In this document: positions 35,138-44,134 of the stretch, in pieces
Layout: the number at the start of each line of letters is the position of its first letter
Numbering within the stretch: position 1 is the first letter of the stretch
Translations under genes and position numbers: made by a program
The notes under the pieces: generated by a model
The model's database searches: none
Told to the model about the DNA's origin: nothing
Seen by the model: the letters and a program-made list of their open reading frames with translations, nothing else
Assembly (NCBI RefSeq): GCF_902860225.1
Contig: NZ_LR794158.1
Location: forward strand, 62,001-126,000
Source: Azoamicus ciliaticola
GTDB taxonomy: Bacteria > Pseudomonadota > Gammaproteobacteria > UBA6186 > Azoamicaceae
Length of the DNA: 64,000 nt
Reading direction: 5' to 3'

Positions 35138-35455
35138 ATGACAAATCGTAATCAAATTATTAAAATAAAATTGAAATCTTATGATCATAAGGTTATAGAT
35201 CAATCTACTAAAGAGATAGTTGATACTGCAAAAAAAACTGGAGCTATTATTAGTGGCCCAATTCCATTACCTTCTTATGTTGAACGATTTACAATATTAG
35301 TATCCCCACATGTAGATAAAAAAGCTAGAGATCAATATGAAATACGTACACATAAAAGACTTATTGTAATAGTTGAACCAACAGATAAAACAGTTAATGC
35401 ATTAATGAAATTAGATTTATCAGCTGGGGTAGATATAAAGATTTCTGTTAATTGA
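35138..35455 (+). CDS. rpsJ: 30S ribosomal protein S10
   Basis: Head protein of the 30S subunit, also the partner of NusB in antitermination. It has 105 residues; [43 protein letters not shown] and the [33 protein letters not shown] stretch (given here in parts by its conserved blocks) match the family throughout. It begins the S10 operon, but only 27 nt separate it from fusA, so it may simply continue the str transcript. Confidence 0.97.
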   Translation: MTNRNQIIKIKLKSYDHKVIDQSTKEIVDTAKKTGAIISGPIPLPSYVERFTILVSPHVDKKARDQYEIRTHKRLIVIVEPTDKTVNALMKLDLSAGVDIKISVN

Positions 35456-35463
35456 GGTTTTTT

Positions 35464-36093
35464 ATGAGTATTGTTTTTATTGGTTATAAATGTGGTATGA
35501 CTAGTTTTTTTTCTAATGATGGAGTTGTTAGTCCAGCTACTGTTATTAAAGTTTATTCAAATTATATTGTTGATATTAAGTCTTTAGATGATAGTATGTC
35601 TTTGTTGAAAATATCGGCTTGCCCTATTAGTAAGAAAAAAATATCTAGATCTATTGTGGGATTTTATAATAAAATTGGTCTTGATTGTTTTAAATATATG
35701 TTAGAATCTAAAGTAGAGTCTAGCAAAATAACTGATTTTAAGGTAGGAGACATTTTACCATTATCATTTTTTAATGTTTTGGATAAAATTGATGTTATAG
35801 GGTTAACAAAGGGTAGAGGTTTTGCTGGTGTTATAAAAAGACATAATTTTAAAGCTCAGCCATTTTCTCATGGTAATTCCTTATCTCATAGAGCTCCTGG
35901 TTCTATTGGTCAGTGTCAAACTCCTGGTAGAGTTTTTAAGGGTAAAAAAATGCCTGGTAGAATGGGAAATGTTAGAGTAACATCTAAAAATATTAGTGTG
36001 TTAGACGTTTATAATGATTTAAATGTAGTTTTGTTAAAAGGGTCTGTTCCTGGTTTTACTGGAAATAGAGTTTTTTTGAGAAAAAATTTTTAA
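35464..36093 (+). CDS. rplC: 50S ribosomal protein L3
   Basis: Early-assembly 23S rRNA-binding protein whose loop reaches the peptidyl-transferase centre. The start at 35464 (MSIVFIGYKCGMTSFF) is preferred over an ATG 12 nt upstream that overlaps rpsJ; GAGG lies between them. Conserved segments are TKGRGFAGVIKRHNF, SHGNSLSHRAPGSIGQCQTP, RVFKGKKMPGRMG and the C-terminal GSVPGFTGNRVFL. The Gln in the SIGQ region is the usual methylation site neighbourhood. It has 209 residues. Confidence 0.97.
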   Translation: MSIVFIGYKCGMTSFFSNDGVVSPATVIKVYSNYIVDIKSLDDSMSLLKISACPISKKKISRSIVGFYNKIGLDCFKYMLESKVESSKITDFKVGDILPLSFFNVLDKIDVIGLTKGRGFAGVIKRHNFKAQPFSHGNSLSHRAPGSIGQCQTPGRVFKGKKMPGRMGNVRVTSKNISVLDVYNDLNVVLLKGSVPGFTGNRVFLRKNF

Positions 36094-36111
36094 TTTTTTT
36101 TTTGGTGAGTT

Positions 36112-36744
36112 ATGGAAGTTTTTGTTTTAAAAAATAATGGTGAAAATCATTCTATGTCTTTATCTCAGGATATTTTTGACGTTAAATATAATGATTTATT
36201 TTTGCACCAATTTATTACATCATATATAAGTAATTCTCATGAAGGACAGAAATCTCAAAAGTCTAGAGGTGAAGTAAGTGGTGGAGGAAAAAAACCTTGG
36301 CGTCAAAAAGGTAGTGGTAGAGCTAGAGTAGGTAGTATTAGAAGTCCATTATGGCGTGGTGGTGGAAAGATTTTTGCTTATAATTCTGATATAAATCGTA
36401 AAAAGAAAATAAATAAACGTTTTTATAGTTTTTGTATGAGGATGTTATTTTCTCAATTATTTCGTGAAAATAGAATTTTTATTTTTGAAAAATTTGATTT
36501 AGATTGTATTAGTACTAAAATGTTTTTAAATAAAATTTTATATTTAAAAGCTAAAAGTAAATCTTTATTTGTATTTGATGATTTATATAAGAATATTATT
36601 TTATCGTCAAGGAATTTAGAAAATTTGAGTGTTATTTCTTGTAGAACTTTAAATCCTTTAATGTTAATGAAATTTGACAATTTTTTTGTTACTGTAGAGT
36701 CTATAAGATTTTTTGAAGAGATGTTTAATGAAAAAGTTAAGTAG
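36112..36744 (+). CDS. rplD: 50S ribosomal protein L4
   Basis: Lines the exit tunnel with its extended loop. It has 210 residues. The tunnel loop is well kept: KSRGEVSGGGKKPWRQKGSGRARVGS (cited by its core GGGKKPWRQKGSGRARVGS) and SPLWRGGGKIFA. The C-terminal half (VISCRTLNPLMLMKFDNFFVTVESIRFFEE) is more divergent and Phe-rich. It overlaps rplW by 17 nt, a larger overlap than usual in this operon. Confidence 0.95.
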   Translation: MEVFVLKNNGENHSMSLSQDIFDVKYNDLFLHQFITSYISNSHEGQKSQKSRGEVSGGGKKPWRQKGSGRARVGSIRSPLWRGGGKIFAYNSDINRKKKINKRFYSFCMRMLFSQLFRENRIFIFEKFDLDCISTKMFLNKILYLKAKSKSLFVFDDLYKNIILSSRNLENLSVISCRTLNPLMLMKFDNFFVTVESIRFFEEMFNEKVK

Positions 36745-37027
36745 GTTTTATAATACGTTGATAGCTCAACATTATACTGAAAAAGCAAATTTACTATTAA
36801 ATAAGTGTAATTGTGTTACATTTATTGTTTCTAGTAAATCTAATAAACATGAAATAAAAAATGTTGTTGAAAAATTATTTAATGTTAGTGTTGCTTTTGT
36901 TAGAGTATTAATTGTAAAGGGTAAAAGTGTTAAATTTAAAAATTCTTTTGGAAAAAAAAGTGATTTTAAGAAAGCTTTTGTTTATTTAAATAAAGGTAAT
37001 ACGATAAATTTTACAGAGTTTAAGTAA
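36728..37027 (+). CDS. rplW: 50S ribosomal protein L23
   Basis: Sits at the tunnel exit and is the docking site for SRP and trigger factor. The start at 36728 ([20 protein letters not shown]) is chosen over an ATG 15 nt earlier because the family N-terminus is short. Conserved: [30 protein letters not shown], and [18 protein letters not shown]. It has 99 residues. rplB follows after 2 nt. Confidence 0.93.
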   Translation: MKKLSRFYNTLIAQHYTEKANLLLNKCNCVTFIVSSKSNKHEIKNVVEKLFNVSVAFVRVLIVKGKSVKFKNSFGKKSDFKKAFVYLNKGNTINFTEFK

Positions 37028-37029
37028 TT

Positions 37030-37857
37030 ATGATAATTTTAAAAAGATATAAACCAACATCTCCAGGAATACGTGGTTTGATAAGTTTAAAAAATTCAAA
37101 TTTGTATAATGGGCGTCCTTATAAAAATTTAACGATTTTTAATTCTTGTTCATCTGGAAGAAATAATTATGGTAGGATAACTGTTTGGGGTAGAGGTGGT
37201 GGACATAAAAAATTGCTTAGACTTATGGATTGGAAACGTGATAAATATGATGTTTTGGCTAAAGTTGAACGTATTGAATATGATCCTAATAGAAGTCCTT
37301 ATATAGCTTTAGTGCTTTATGAAGATGGAGAAAGAAGATATATTTTATCTACATCAAATATGAAGGTAGGTGATTTTGTTATTTCAGGCGATTTTGTTCC
37401 AATAAAAGATGGAAATAGTTTACCATTAAAAAATATTCCTTTGGGGACTAATGTGCATTGTGTTGAACTTTATCCTAAGGGTGGAGCTAAGTTGATTAGA
37501 AGTGCTGGATGTTATGCACAACTTTTGGCCAAAGATGATAATTATGCTACTCTTAGATTACGTTCAGGTGAAATTAGAAAGGTTCCTCTTGGGTGTTATG
37601 CTTCTATTGGGATTTTGTCAAAAAGTGAACATAATCTTCAAAAGTTAGGAAAAGCTGGAAGAAGTAGATGGAAAAATATCAGACCTAATGTTAGAGGTGT
37701 GGCTATGAATCCTGTAGATCATCCATTGGGTGGTGGCGAAGGTAGAACATCGGGTGGAAGACCTGCTTGTAGTCCATGGGGAGTTCCTGAAGGTAAAATT
37801 ACAAGAAAATTAAAAAAACGCGGATATAAATTAATTTTAAAACGTAGAAAAAAATAA
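37030..37857 (+). CDS. rplB: 50S ribosomal protein L2
   Basis: Essential for subunit association and peptidyl-transferase function. It has 275 residues. Conserved blocks are [51 protein letters not shown], and the C-terminal region [20 protein letters not shown] with the functionally important His, then [10 protein letters not shown]. Full length and strongly conserved, with less extreme composition than neighbours. Confidence 0.98.
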   Translation: MIILKRYKPTSPGIRGLISLKNSNLYNGRPYKNLTIFNSCSSGRNNYGRITVWGRGGGHKKLLRLMDWKRDKYDVLAKVERIEYDPNRSPYIALVLYEDGERRYILSTSNMKVGDFVISGDFVPIKDGNSLPLKNIPLGTNVHCVELYPKGGAKLIRSAGCYAQLLAKDDNYATLRLRSGEIRKVPLGCYASIGILSKSEHNLQKLGKAGRSRWKNIRPNVRGVAMNPVDHPLGGGEGRTSGGRPACSPWGVPEGKITRKLKKRGYKLILKRRKK

Positions 37858-37888
37858 TAGTTATTTATTTTTAAATTGAGAGGTTTGT

Positions 37889-38194
37889 GTGACACGATCT
37901 TTAAAAAAGGGACCTTTTGTTGATTATCATTTATTAAAAAAAGTAAGATCATCTGATGTTTTGAATAAGCGTATTATTAAGACTTGGTCAAGACGTTCTA
38001 TGATTATTCCTGAAATGATTGGATTTACTTTTGCTGTTCATAATGGTAAAAATTTTATACCAGTTTTTGTTACTGAAAATATGGTTGGACATAAATTAGG
38101 TGAATTTTCTCCTACTCGTGTATTTAAGGGGCATTCTGGCGATAAAAATTCTAAGAATTTAAAAGGTTCTAAAAATGTCGTAAGGAAGAAGTAA
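37889..38194 (+). CDS. rpsS: 30S ribosomal protein S19
   Basis: Head protein that forms an intersubunit bridge with S13. The GTG at 37889 gives [19 protein letters not shown], the classical N-terminus, behind a GAGAGG site; an overlapping GTG two nt earlier runs into a stop. Conserved: [24 protein letters not shown] and [19 protein letters not shown]. It has 101 residues. The stop overlaps the rplV ATG by one nucleotide. Confidence 0.97.
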   Translation: MTRSLKKGPFVDYHLLKKVRSSDVLNKRIIKTWSRRSMIIPEMIGFTFAVHNGKNFIPVFVTENMVGHKLGEFSPTRVFKGHSGDKNSKNLKGSKNVVRKK

Positions 38195-38529
38195 TGATTA
38201 TATGTGCTAGTGCTAAGAATATAAGAATGTCTGGGCAAAAGATTGTTCCAGTTTTAAACGTTATAAGAAATATGCATGTAGAAAAAGCTGTAGATATTTT
38301 GACTTTTAGTGGTAAAAAATCGGCGTTTTTAATTATGAAGCTTCTTAAATCTGTTATTTCTAACGCTGAACATAATAATGGAATAGATATAGATAATTTG
38401 TTTGTATATCGTACTTATGTTACTAATGGTTCTAGTTTAAAACGTTTTAAAGTTAGAGCAAAGGGTAGATCTAATAGGATGTTAAAAAGAAGTTGTCATA
38501 TTTATATAGAATTGAAGGAGAAACAATAA
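38194..38529 (+). CDS. rplV: 50S ribosomal protein L22
   Basis: Tunnel protein whose beta-hairpin lies beside L4. It has 111 residues. Conserved parts are [45 protein letters not shown], and the hairpin region [20 protein letters not shown]. The N-terminus is shorter and less basic than usual. It overlaps rpsS by 1 nt and ends 1 nt before rpsC. Confidence 0.94.
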   Translation: MIICASAKNIRMSGQKIVPVLNVIRNMHVEKAVDILTFSGKKSAFLIMKLLKSVISNAEHNNGIDIDNLFVYRTYVTNGSSLKRFKVRAKGRSNRMLKRSCHIYIELKEKQ

Positions 38530-38530
38530 T

Positions 38531-39169
38531 ATGGGTCAAAAAGTTCATCCTATTGGAATTAGATTAGGTTATTCAAAAAAAAGTAATTCTTTTTGGTATC
38601 CTGATGGAGATACTTTTGCTAATACTTTAAAAAATGATTTAGAAATTCGTGAATTTATTTTAAATAATTTACCAAAATCTTCATCTATAAGTAAAATTTT
38701 TATTGAAAGAATTAGTCAAAATGTTAAGATTTCTATAAATACAGCTAAACCTGGAATAGTTATAGGAAAAAAAGGTGAAGACATAGAAAAATTAAGAACT
38801 AAATTAAGTAATTTATATAATATCTCTGTTACCATAAATGTTGATGAGATTAAAAAACCTGATTTAGATGCATATTTAGTAGCTGAAAGTATTAGTTCTC
38901 AATTAAAGCGTAGAGTTATGTTTAGGCGGGCTATGAAAAGAGCAATTGTGAACGCAATGCGCCAAGGTGCAAAAGGTGTGAAAGTTGCTGTTTCTGGTCG
39001 TTTAGGCGGAGCTGATATAGCTAGACGTGAGTGGTATAGGGAAGGAAGGGTGCCATTACATACATTTAGAGCTGATATAGATTATGGGTTTGCAGAAGCT
39101 AAGACTACGTATGGTGTTATAGGTGTTAAAGTTTGGATTTATAAAGGTGATTTTAACGTTGATAATTAG
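38531..39169 (+). CDS. rpsC: 30S ribosomal protein S3
   Basis: Part of the mRNA entry channel and helicase activity. It has 212 residues. Features are the start [13 protein letters not shown], the KH domain with [22 protein letters not shown] (cited by [16 protein letters not shown]), and the C-terminal half with [41 protein letters not shown] and [20 protein letters not shown]. The C-terminal tail beyond GDF is shortened by about 20 residues relative to E. coli. Confidence 0.98.
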   Translation: MGQKVHPIGIRLGYSKKSNSFWYPDGDTFANTLKNDLEIREFILNNLPKSSSISKIFIERISQNVKISINTAKPGIVIGKKGEDIEKLRTKLSNLYNISVTINVDEIKKPDLDAYLVAESISSQLKRRVMFRRAMKRAIVNAMRQGAKGVKVAVSGRLGGADIARREWYREGRVPLHTFRADIDYGFAEAKTTYGVIGVKVWIYKGDFNVDN

Positions 39170-39178
39170 GATTTTTTT

Positions 39179-39601
39179 ATGTTACAACCTAGTAGAACTA
39201 AGTTTAGAAAACAGCAAAAAGGTAGAAATGATAGATCTGTTATTACTAAGGGTAATAAGTTAAGTTTTGGTGAGTTTGGTATAAAATCTTTAGAATGCTC
39301 TAGAATAACTGCTAGACAAATAGAGTCTGCAAGAATTGTTATATCTAAACATTTAAAAAGAGTTGGTAAAATTTGGATTAGGATTTTTCCTGATAAACCT
39401 ATAACTAAAAAGCCATTAGAAGTAAGGCAAGGTAAGGGTAAAGGTAATGTTGAATATTGGGTTGCTTTAGTACAGCCAGGTAGGGTTTTGTTTGAAATTT
39501 CTGGGGTACCATATAACATAGCTTTTAGTGCTCTTAAATTAGCTTCTTATAAATTGCCTGTTAAAACATTATTTGTTTCTAATTTTTCGGAAAATACATG
39601 A
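39179..39601 (+). CDS. rplP: 50S ribosomal protein L16
   Basis: Helps build the A site of the large subunit. It has 140 residues starting [17 protein letters not shown]. Conserved: [59 protein letters not shown] and RVLFEISGV. Full length. It overlaps rpmC by 4 nt (ATGA). Confidence 0.97.
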   Translation: MLQPSRTKFRKQQKGRNDRSVITKGNKLSFGEFGIKSLECSRITARQIESARIVISKHLKRVGKIWIRIFPDKPITKKPLEVRQGKGKGNVEYWVALVQPGRVLFEISGVPYNIAFSALKLASYKLPVKTLFVSNFSENT

Positions 39602-39789
39602 ATATAAATGAATTAAGAAAAGAAAGTTTAATAGATTTAAAATCTAAATTGGTTTTATTGTATAGAGAAAAATTGAAAATTAGTTTTGAAAAAACTAGTG
39701 GATCTGAATTTAATAAAACTCATATGATAAAAGCTAATAAAAAAAATATAGCAAGAATTTTAACTTTAATTTCTGAAAAAAAAGAGTAA
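39598..39789 (+). CDS. rpmC: 50S ribosomal protein L29
   Basis: Small helical hairpin protein at the tunnel exit, next to L23. It has 63 residues, with the N-terminal [18 protein letters not shown], the central [16 protein letters not shown] (compare LLREQFNLRMQ...G), and the C-terminal [15 protein letters not shown]. Position between rplP and rpsQ confirms the assignment despite divergence. Confidence 0.93.
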   Translation: MNINELRKESLIDLKSKLVLLYREKLKISFEKTSGSEFNKTHMIKANKKNIARILTLISEKKE

Positions 39790-39795
39790 AAGATT

Positions 39796-40071
39796 ATGAC
39801 TAATTTAGTTTGTAAGATTTTGGAAGGATTGGTAGTTAGTGATAAGATGGATAAGACTGTTGTTGTTAAAGTTATTAGAGTAGTTAAGCATCCTAAATAT
39901 GGGAAATATATAAAACGCTCTTCTAAGTTTTTTGTTCATGATGAAAAAAATGAATGCAAAAATGGTGATGTTATCTTATTTAAAGAAGTAGCTCCAATTT
40001 CTAAAAATAAAAATTTTATTTTTTGCTCTTTTAAGAAAAAAGAGGTGTTAAATGATTCAAATGCAGACTGA
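39796..40071 (+). CDS. rpsQ: 30S ribosomal protein S17
   Basis: Primary 16S rRNA-binding protein of the 30S body. It has 91 residues: [59 protein letters not shown] (compare GDxVxIxExRPLSKxK). It overlaps the next gene, rplN, by 20 nt, so the last residues are coded in an overlap. Confidence 0.95.
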   Translation: MTNLVCKILEGLVVSDKMDKTVVVKVIRVVKHPKYGKYIKRSSKFFVHDEKNECKNGDVILFKEVAPISKNKNFIFCSFKKKEVLNDSNAD

Positions 40072-40420
40072 GTTATTGGTTGCTGATAATAGCGGCGCAA
40101 AAAGAGTTATGTGTATTAAAGTATTAGGTGGGTCTAAAAAACGTTTTGCTAATATTGGTGATTTGATAAAAGTTAGTGTAAAAGATGCAATTCCTAATGG
40201 TAAAGTAAAAAAAGGTGAAGTTGTTAATGCTGTTGTTGTAAGGTCTAAAAAAGGTATTTCTAGGTGTGATGGATCGTATTTAAAATTTGATAATAATGTT
40301 GTTGTTCTTTTAAATAATAAATTGCAACCTATAGGTACAAGAATTTTTGGGCCTGTTACTAGAGAATTAAGAAATGATAAGTATATGAAAATAATGTCTT
40401 TGGCTTTAGAGGTTGTTTAG
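40052..40420 (+). CDS. rplN: 50S ribosomal protein L14
   Basis: Large-subunit interface protein contacting 16S rRNA helix 14. It has 122 residues, starting [19 protein letters not shown], followed by [38 protein letters not shown], and [20 protein letters not shown]. One of the best conserved proteins in the window. The start lies 20 nt inside rpsQ. Confidence 0.98.
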   Translation: MIQMQTELLVADNSGAKRVMCIKVLGGSKKRFANIGDLIKVSVKDAIPNGKVKKGEVVNAVVVRSKKGISRCDGSYLKFDNNVVVLLNNKLQPIGTRIFGPVTRELRNDKYMKIMSLALEVV

Positions 40421-40424
40421 TGTT

Positions 40425-40754
40425 ATGAATAAAATTAAAGTTAAAGATAAAGTAGTTATTTTAGCCGGAAAAGATAAGGGTAAAGTTGGTATTGTTTCTA
40501 AAGTTTTAAAAGATAAAAAATTAAATAAGAATTTTGTTATTGTAGAAGGTGTGAATTTGTTTAAAAAACATTCAAAAGCTGTACCAAATAAAAATAAGTC
40601 TGGTGGAATTATTACTATTGAAAAACCAATTGATTATTCAAATGTTGCTTTGTTTTGCGAATCTTTAAATAAAGGTAGTAAGGTTTTTTTTAATTTTTCA
40701 GATAGTGGAAAAAAATCTAGATTTTTTAAATTAAATAAAGAGGTAATAACTTGA
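40425..40754 (+). CDS. rplX: 50S ribosomal protein L24
   Basis: Assembly-initiator protein near the tunnel exit. The start at 40425 (MNKIKVKDKVVILAGKDKGK) is preferred; an upstream ATG at 40413 overlaps rplN. The KOW motif VILAGKDKGKVGIVSKVL is intact; then VEGVNLFKKHSKAVPNKNKS and a C-terminal segment with SNVALF. It has 109 residues. rplE begins at a TTG overlapping its stop (TTGA). Confidence 0.94.
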   Translation: MNKIKVKDKVVILAGKDKGKVGIVSKVLKDKKLNKNFVIVEGVNLFKKHSKAVPNKNKSGGIITIEKPIDYSNVALFCESLNKGSKVFFNFSDSGKKSRFFKLNKEVIT

Positions 40755-41287
40755 ATAAGTTTAAAGATTATTATTTTTCTTATGTTGTTCCAACTTTTAT
40801 AAAAGATGGTTTAGCTAAAAATGTGATGGGCGCACCTAAGTTTTTAAAAGTTGTGATTAATGTAGGTTTTAATGGAGCTAGCCTTAGTAAGAAAAATATT
40901 GATGACATTTTTAATGAATTGTATTTAATTTCTGGACAAAAACCTATTTTTACCAAAGCTAGAAAGTCTGTTGCTGGATTTAAAATAAGAGAAGGGGTTA
41001 ATATTGGTTGTAAAGTTACTTTAAGACGTGAAAATATGTATGATTTTTTAGGTAAATTAGTTTATTTAGTTTTACCTAGCGTTAGAGATTTTAGAGGACT
41101 TAGTTCTAAATCTTTTGATGGAAGAGGAAATTATTCTTTTGGTCTTAAAGAACAGATTGTTTTTCCAGAGATTAATTATGATAAAGTTGAAATAATTAGA
41201 GGCATGGATATTACTATTGTTACAAATGCAAGAACAGATGTTATTTGTAAAACTTTATTAGAATTTTGTTGTTTCCCGTTTAATTGA
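40751..41287 (+). CDS. rplE: 50S ribosomal protein L5
   Basis: Binds 5S rRNA in the central protuberance and contacts the P-site tRNA. It has 178 residues, with a TTG start coupled to the rplX stop. Conserved: ISGQKPIFTKARKSVAGFKI, GCKVTLRRENMYDFLGKLV, SVRDFRGLSSKSFDGRGNYS and EQIVFPEINYDKV. Full length compared with E. coli (179). Confidence 0.97.
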   Translation: MNKFKDYYFSYVVPTFIKDGLAKNVMGAPKFLKVVINVGFNGASLSKKNIDDIFNELYLISGQKPIFTKARKSVAGFKIREGVNIGCKVTLRRENMYDFLGKLVYLVLPSVRDFRGLSSKSFDGRGNYSFGLKEQIVFPEINYDKVEIIRGMDITIVTNARTDVICKTLLEFCCFPFN

Positions 41288-41311
41288 TTTAATGAGAAAA
41301 AAAGTTTTTTT

Positions 41312-41617
41312 ATGTCAAAATTATGTATGATAAAAAGAGAAGAGCGTAGAATTAAATTAACAAAAAAGTATTTTGTTAAAAGGAAAAATTTAAGGATTAT
41401 TATGGGTGATATTAATGCATCCATTTCTGCTAAGGAATTAGCACAAAAAAAACTTCAAGAGTTTCCAAGAGATTCTATTAAGTGTAGATTAAGAAATAGA
41501 TGTTGGAAAACTGGTAGAGCTAGAGGAGTTTATAGGATAGTGGGTATGTGTAGAAATATGTTTAGATATCATGCTATGAAAGGTGATATTCCTGGTATAA
41601 GAAAGGCTAGTTGGTAA
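41312..41617 (+). CDS. rpsN: 30S ribosomal protein S14
   Basis: Head protein of the 30S subunit. It has 101 residues and is of the zinc-free long type, with MSKLCMIKREERRIKL and the C-terminal RLRNRCWKTGRARGVYR ... FRYHAMKGDIPGIRKASW blocks. The usual zinc cysteine pairs are absent, as in E. coli S14. rpsH begins 5 nt after its stop. Confidence 0.97.
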   Translation: MSKLCMIKREERRIKLTKKYFVKRKNLRIIMGDINASISAKELAQKKLQEFPRDSIKCRLRNRCWKTGRARGVYRIVGMCRNMFRYHAMKGDIPGIRKASW

Positions 41618-41622
41618 ATTTT

Positions 41623-42024
41623 ATGACTATTCAAGATCCTATATCAGATTTATTAACCCAGATACGCAATGGATATTCTGCACGTAAAGATTTCATTATT
41701 GTTTATTCTTCAAAATTAAAAGTATCTTTAGTTGATTTACTTAAAAATGAATTTTTTTTAAAAGATTATATTATTTTAGATCAAGATTCAAAAAAAACTA
41801 GACTAAAGATATTTTTGCGTTATTATGGAAAGAATATGCCCATTCTTAGAAGAATAGTTAGAATAAGTAAATCTAGTGTTAAAATTTATAAAAGTTGTAA
41901 ATCTTTGCCAAAAGTATCAAATGGCTTTGGTATTGCTGTAATATCTACTTCTCTTGGGCTTTTAACAGATAAAAAAGCTAGAGAATTGGGAGTGGGTGGT
42001 GAAGTTTTGTGTATAGTGGAGTAA
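41623..42024 (+). CDS. rpsH: 30S ribosomal protein S8
   Basis: Binds 16S rRNA helix 21 and represses the spc operon mRNA in E. coli by binding near the rplE start. The start at 41623 gives MTIQDPISDLLTQIRNGYSA. It has 133 residues; the C-terminal STSLGLLTDKKARELGVGGE and LCIVE end are typical. An upstream ATG overlapping rpsN is rejected. Confidence 0.96.
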   Translation: MTIQDPISDLLTQIRNGYSARKDFIIVYSSKLKVSLVDLLKNEFFLKDYIILDQDSKKTRLKIFLRYYGKNMPILRRIVRISKSSVKIYKSCKSLPKVSNGFGIAVISTSLGLLTDKKARELGVGGEVLCIVE

Positions 42025-42030
42025 TATAAA

Positions 42031-42585
42031 GTGAATTTTTTAAAAAGTATTAGTATACCAAGCGCGGTTTCTTTAAAAATTGATAAAAATTTATGTACAT
42101 TTTCTGGACCTAATGGTGTAAATGTTTATAAATTACATGATTTTTTAAGAGTGAAAGTTGAAAATGATTTTTTATGTTTGTATTCTGATGATTCTTTAGT
42201 GAAAAAACGTGATTTTATATTTTTGTCATCTATCTTTAATACAACTTATGTTATGTTAAAAAATTGTATGTTGGGAGTTACTAAATTTTTTGAATATTTT
42301 TTAGTTTTAAGAGGTGTTGGATATAAAGTTAGTTATGATAAAAAAACTTCTGTTTTAGTTATGTTACTTGGTTATTCTCATCCTGTTAATTTATCAGTTC
42401 CTGTTGATATTTTAATTGAGTTACCTAGTAATTCTGAAATTATAGTAAAAAGTATATTTAAAGATAAAGCAGGACAATTTGCAGCTGATATACGTGCGCT
42501 TAAAATTGCAGATATTTATAAAGGTAATGGCATAAGATATAAAAATGAAAAAATTATTTTAAAAGTTCCTAAAAAAACTAAATGA
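42031..42585 (+). CDS. rplF: 50S ribosomal protein L6
   Basis: Large-subunit protein near the sarcin-ricin loop. It has 184 residues, with a GTG start. Two repeats of the L6 fold are visible; the second contains VLRGVGYKVSYDKKTSVLVM, LGYSHPVNLSVPV, and AGQFAADIRALKIADIYKGN followed by GIRYKNEKIILK. The first half is divergent. Confidence 0.94.
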   Translation: MNFLKSISIPSAVSLKIDKNLCTFSGPNGVNVYKLHDFLRVKVENDFLCLYSDDSLVKKRDFIFLSSIFNTTYVMLKNCMLGVTKFFEYFLVLRGVGYKVSYDKKTSVLVMLLGYSHPVNLSVPVDILIELPSNSEIIVKSIFKDKAGQFAADIRALKIADIYKGNGIRYKNEKIILKVPKKTK

Positions 42586-42592
42586 GATTATT

Positions 42593-42952
42593 ATGTATAT
42601 TGTTTCTGCGTGTGATAGAAGAAAAACAAAAATAAGAAAAAAAATTTTAAATCAGAATAAATTAAGGTTAACAGTTTATAAATCTAATAAACATATATAT
42701 GCGCAATTATTTCTTTCTAATGGTAGTGAAGTTTTGGCAAGTATGTCTAGTTTAGATAAAAAATTTAAAGAAGCTAGTTCTAATAATAAGTTATCTAAAA
42801 TGGATGAAGCTTATTTGGTTGGAAATTTATTGTCTGATGTGCTTAAAAGTAAAAATATATTAAATGTTGTTTTTGATCGTTCTGGGTTTAAGTTTCATGG
42901 AAGGATTAAAGCTGTGGCTGATTCTATTAAAAACAATGGTATTAAATGTTAA
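42593..42952 (+). CDS. rplR: 50S ribosomal protein L18
   Basis: 5S rRNA-binding protein. It has 119 residues: the basic N-terminus RRKTKIRKKILNQNKLRLTV, YKSNKHIYAQLF, an AYLVGNLLSDVLKSKNI helix, and the conserved VFDRSGFKFHGRIKAVADSI ending. rpsE follows with its start 10 nt after the stop. Confidence 0.95.
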   Translation: MYIVSACDRRKTKIRKKILNQNKLRLTVYKSNKHIYAQLFLSNGSEVLASMSSLDKKFKEASSNNKLSKMDEAYLVGNLLSDVLKSKNILNVVFDRSGFKFHGRIKAVADSIKNNGIKC

Positions 42953-42961
42953 GTGATTATT

Positions 42962-43480
42962 ATGTCTAATTTTATTATAGATAATTCTGATATTATTCAA
43001 AAGACAGACGGTTTGTTAGAAAAACTTATAGTTGTAAAAAGAACGTCTAAAGTTTCTAAAGGTGGTAGGGTTTTTGGTTTTTCTGCATTAACTGTAGTTG
43101 GAGATAAAAATGGTAGATTTGGGATAGGTAGAGGTAAAGCAAAAGAAGTTCCGTTTGCTATACAAAAAGCTATGGAAAATGCTAGAAAAAATTTAGTTTT
43201 TATTAAGTTAAATGGTGATACTATATGTCATGCTATTAAAGATAAATTTTGTTCTACAAAAATGATAATGTTGCCAGCATCAAAAGGAACTGGTATTATA
43301 GCATCTTTTGTTATGAGATCTATATTTGAAGCTTTGGGAGTTAAAAATGTTTTTGCAAAATGTTTTGGCTCTAAAAATCCTAACAATATTGCTAGATGTG
43401 CTATGAAATGTTTTTTAAATATGGGAAAAGATGTTGAAGCTAGATCTGCTAGATATTCTTTTTTGGTTAAAAATAAATAA
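42962..43480 (+). CDS. rpsE: 30S ribosomal protein S5
   Basis: Accuracy and mRNA-channel protein. The start at 42962 (MSNFIIDNSDII) is preferred over a non-ATG codon 9 nt earlier. The double-stranded-RNA-binding fold has VVKRTSKVSKGGRVFGFSAL, VVGDKNGRFGIGRGKAKEVP and AIQKAMENARKN; the C-terminal half has PASKGTGIIA and RSIFEALGVKNVFAK. It has 172 residues. Confidence 0.97.
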   Translation: MSNFIIDNSDIIQKTDGLLEKLIVVKRTSKVSKGGRVFGFSALTVVGDKNGRFGIGRGKAKEVPFAIQKAMENARKNLVFIKLNGDTICHAIKDKFCSTKMIMLPASKGTGIIASFVMRSIFEALGVKNVFAKCFGSKNPNNIARCAMKCFLNMGKDVEARSARYSFLVKNK

Positions 43481-43498
43481 TAGTTTTAGGAGTTTTTT

Positions 43499-43687
43499 TT
43501 GTCAAAAGTTTTTATTAAAGTTATTTTAAAAAAAAGTATAATAGGTAGATTACCTAGACATAGAGCTATAATATTTGGGTTGGGACTAAAAAAGATAAAT
43601 AGTTCTGTAGTTTTGGAAGAAAATGCTGCTGTATTAGGTATGTTAAAAAAAGTTTGTTATTTAGTTAAAGTTGAGTGTATTAATTAA
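43499..43687 (+). CDS. rpmD: 50S ribosomal protein L30
   Basis: Small 50S protein. It has 62 residues; the TTG start at 43499 is supported by an AGGAG site at 43488-43492 and by the homologous N-terminus MSKVFIKVILKKSIIGRLPR. Conserved IIGRLPRHRAIIFGLGLKKI and a C-terminal VCYLVKVE. It is the most easily lost spc gene, but it is kept here between rpsE and rplO. Confidence 0.93.
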   Translation: MSKVFIKVILKKSIIGRLPRHRAIIFGLGLKKINSSVVLEENAAVLGMLKKVCYLVKVECIN

Positions 43688-43690
43688 TAT

Positions 43691-44134
43691 ATGCGTTTAA
43701 ATAGTTTTAAAATAAGATTTGTTAAAAAAATAAGAGTTGGTAGAGGAATTGGTTCTGGGTTGGGAAAAACTTGTGGTAGAGGTCATAAGGGGCATAAATC
43801 TAGAACTGGATATTCTAGAAAAATTGGATTTGAAGGTGGACAAACGCCATTACATAAACGTTTACCAAAATTTGGGTTTACATCTATAAAAAGTAATTTT
43901 TTTTCTGAAATACCTTCTCATATTTTAAATAATTTTGATTTTAATTTTTTCGATATAAATCTTTTGAAAAAGTTAAAAGTAATTAATAATAAAATTAGAT
44001 TTGTTAAAGTAGTTTATTCTTTTCCTATTGTTAACCCAGTTTTTATAAAATGTAATTTTATATCTGTTTCAGATAGAGTTTTATTTAATATTAAAAATGT
44101 AGGTGGGGATGTTTCTGGAGGTGGTGGGATTTGA
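43691..44134 (+). CDS. rplO: 50S ribosomal protein L15
   Basis: Large-subunit protein. It has 147 residues: [20 protein letters not shown], the [20 protein letters not shown] and RLPKFGF blocks are fully typical; the C-terminal half is divergent, ending [12 protein letters not shown]. The final residues and the TGA stop are coded by the complement of the tmRNA acceptor and T-arm (19-nt antisense overlap with ssrA), which gives an unusual Gly-rich end. secY, normally next, is about 11 kb away. Confidence 0.95.
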   Translation: MRLNSFKIRFVKKIRVGRGIGSGLGKTCGRGHKGHKSRTGYSRKIGFEGGQTPLHKRLPKFGFTSIKSNFFSEIPSHILNNFDFNFFDINLLKKLKVINNKIRFVKVVYSFPIVNPVFIKCNFISVSDRVLFNIKNVGGDVSGGGGI

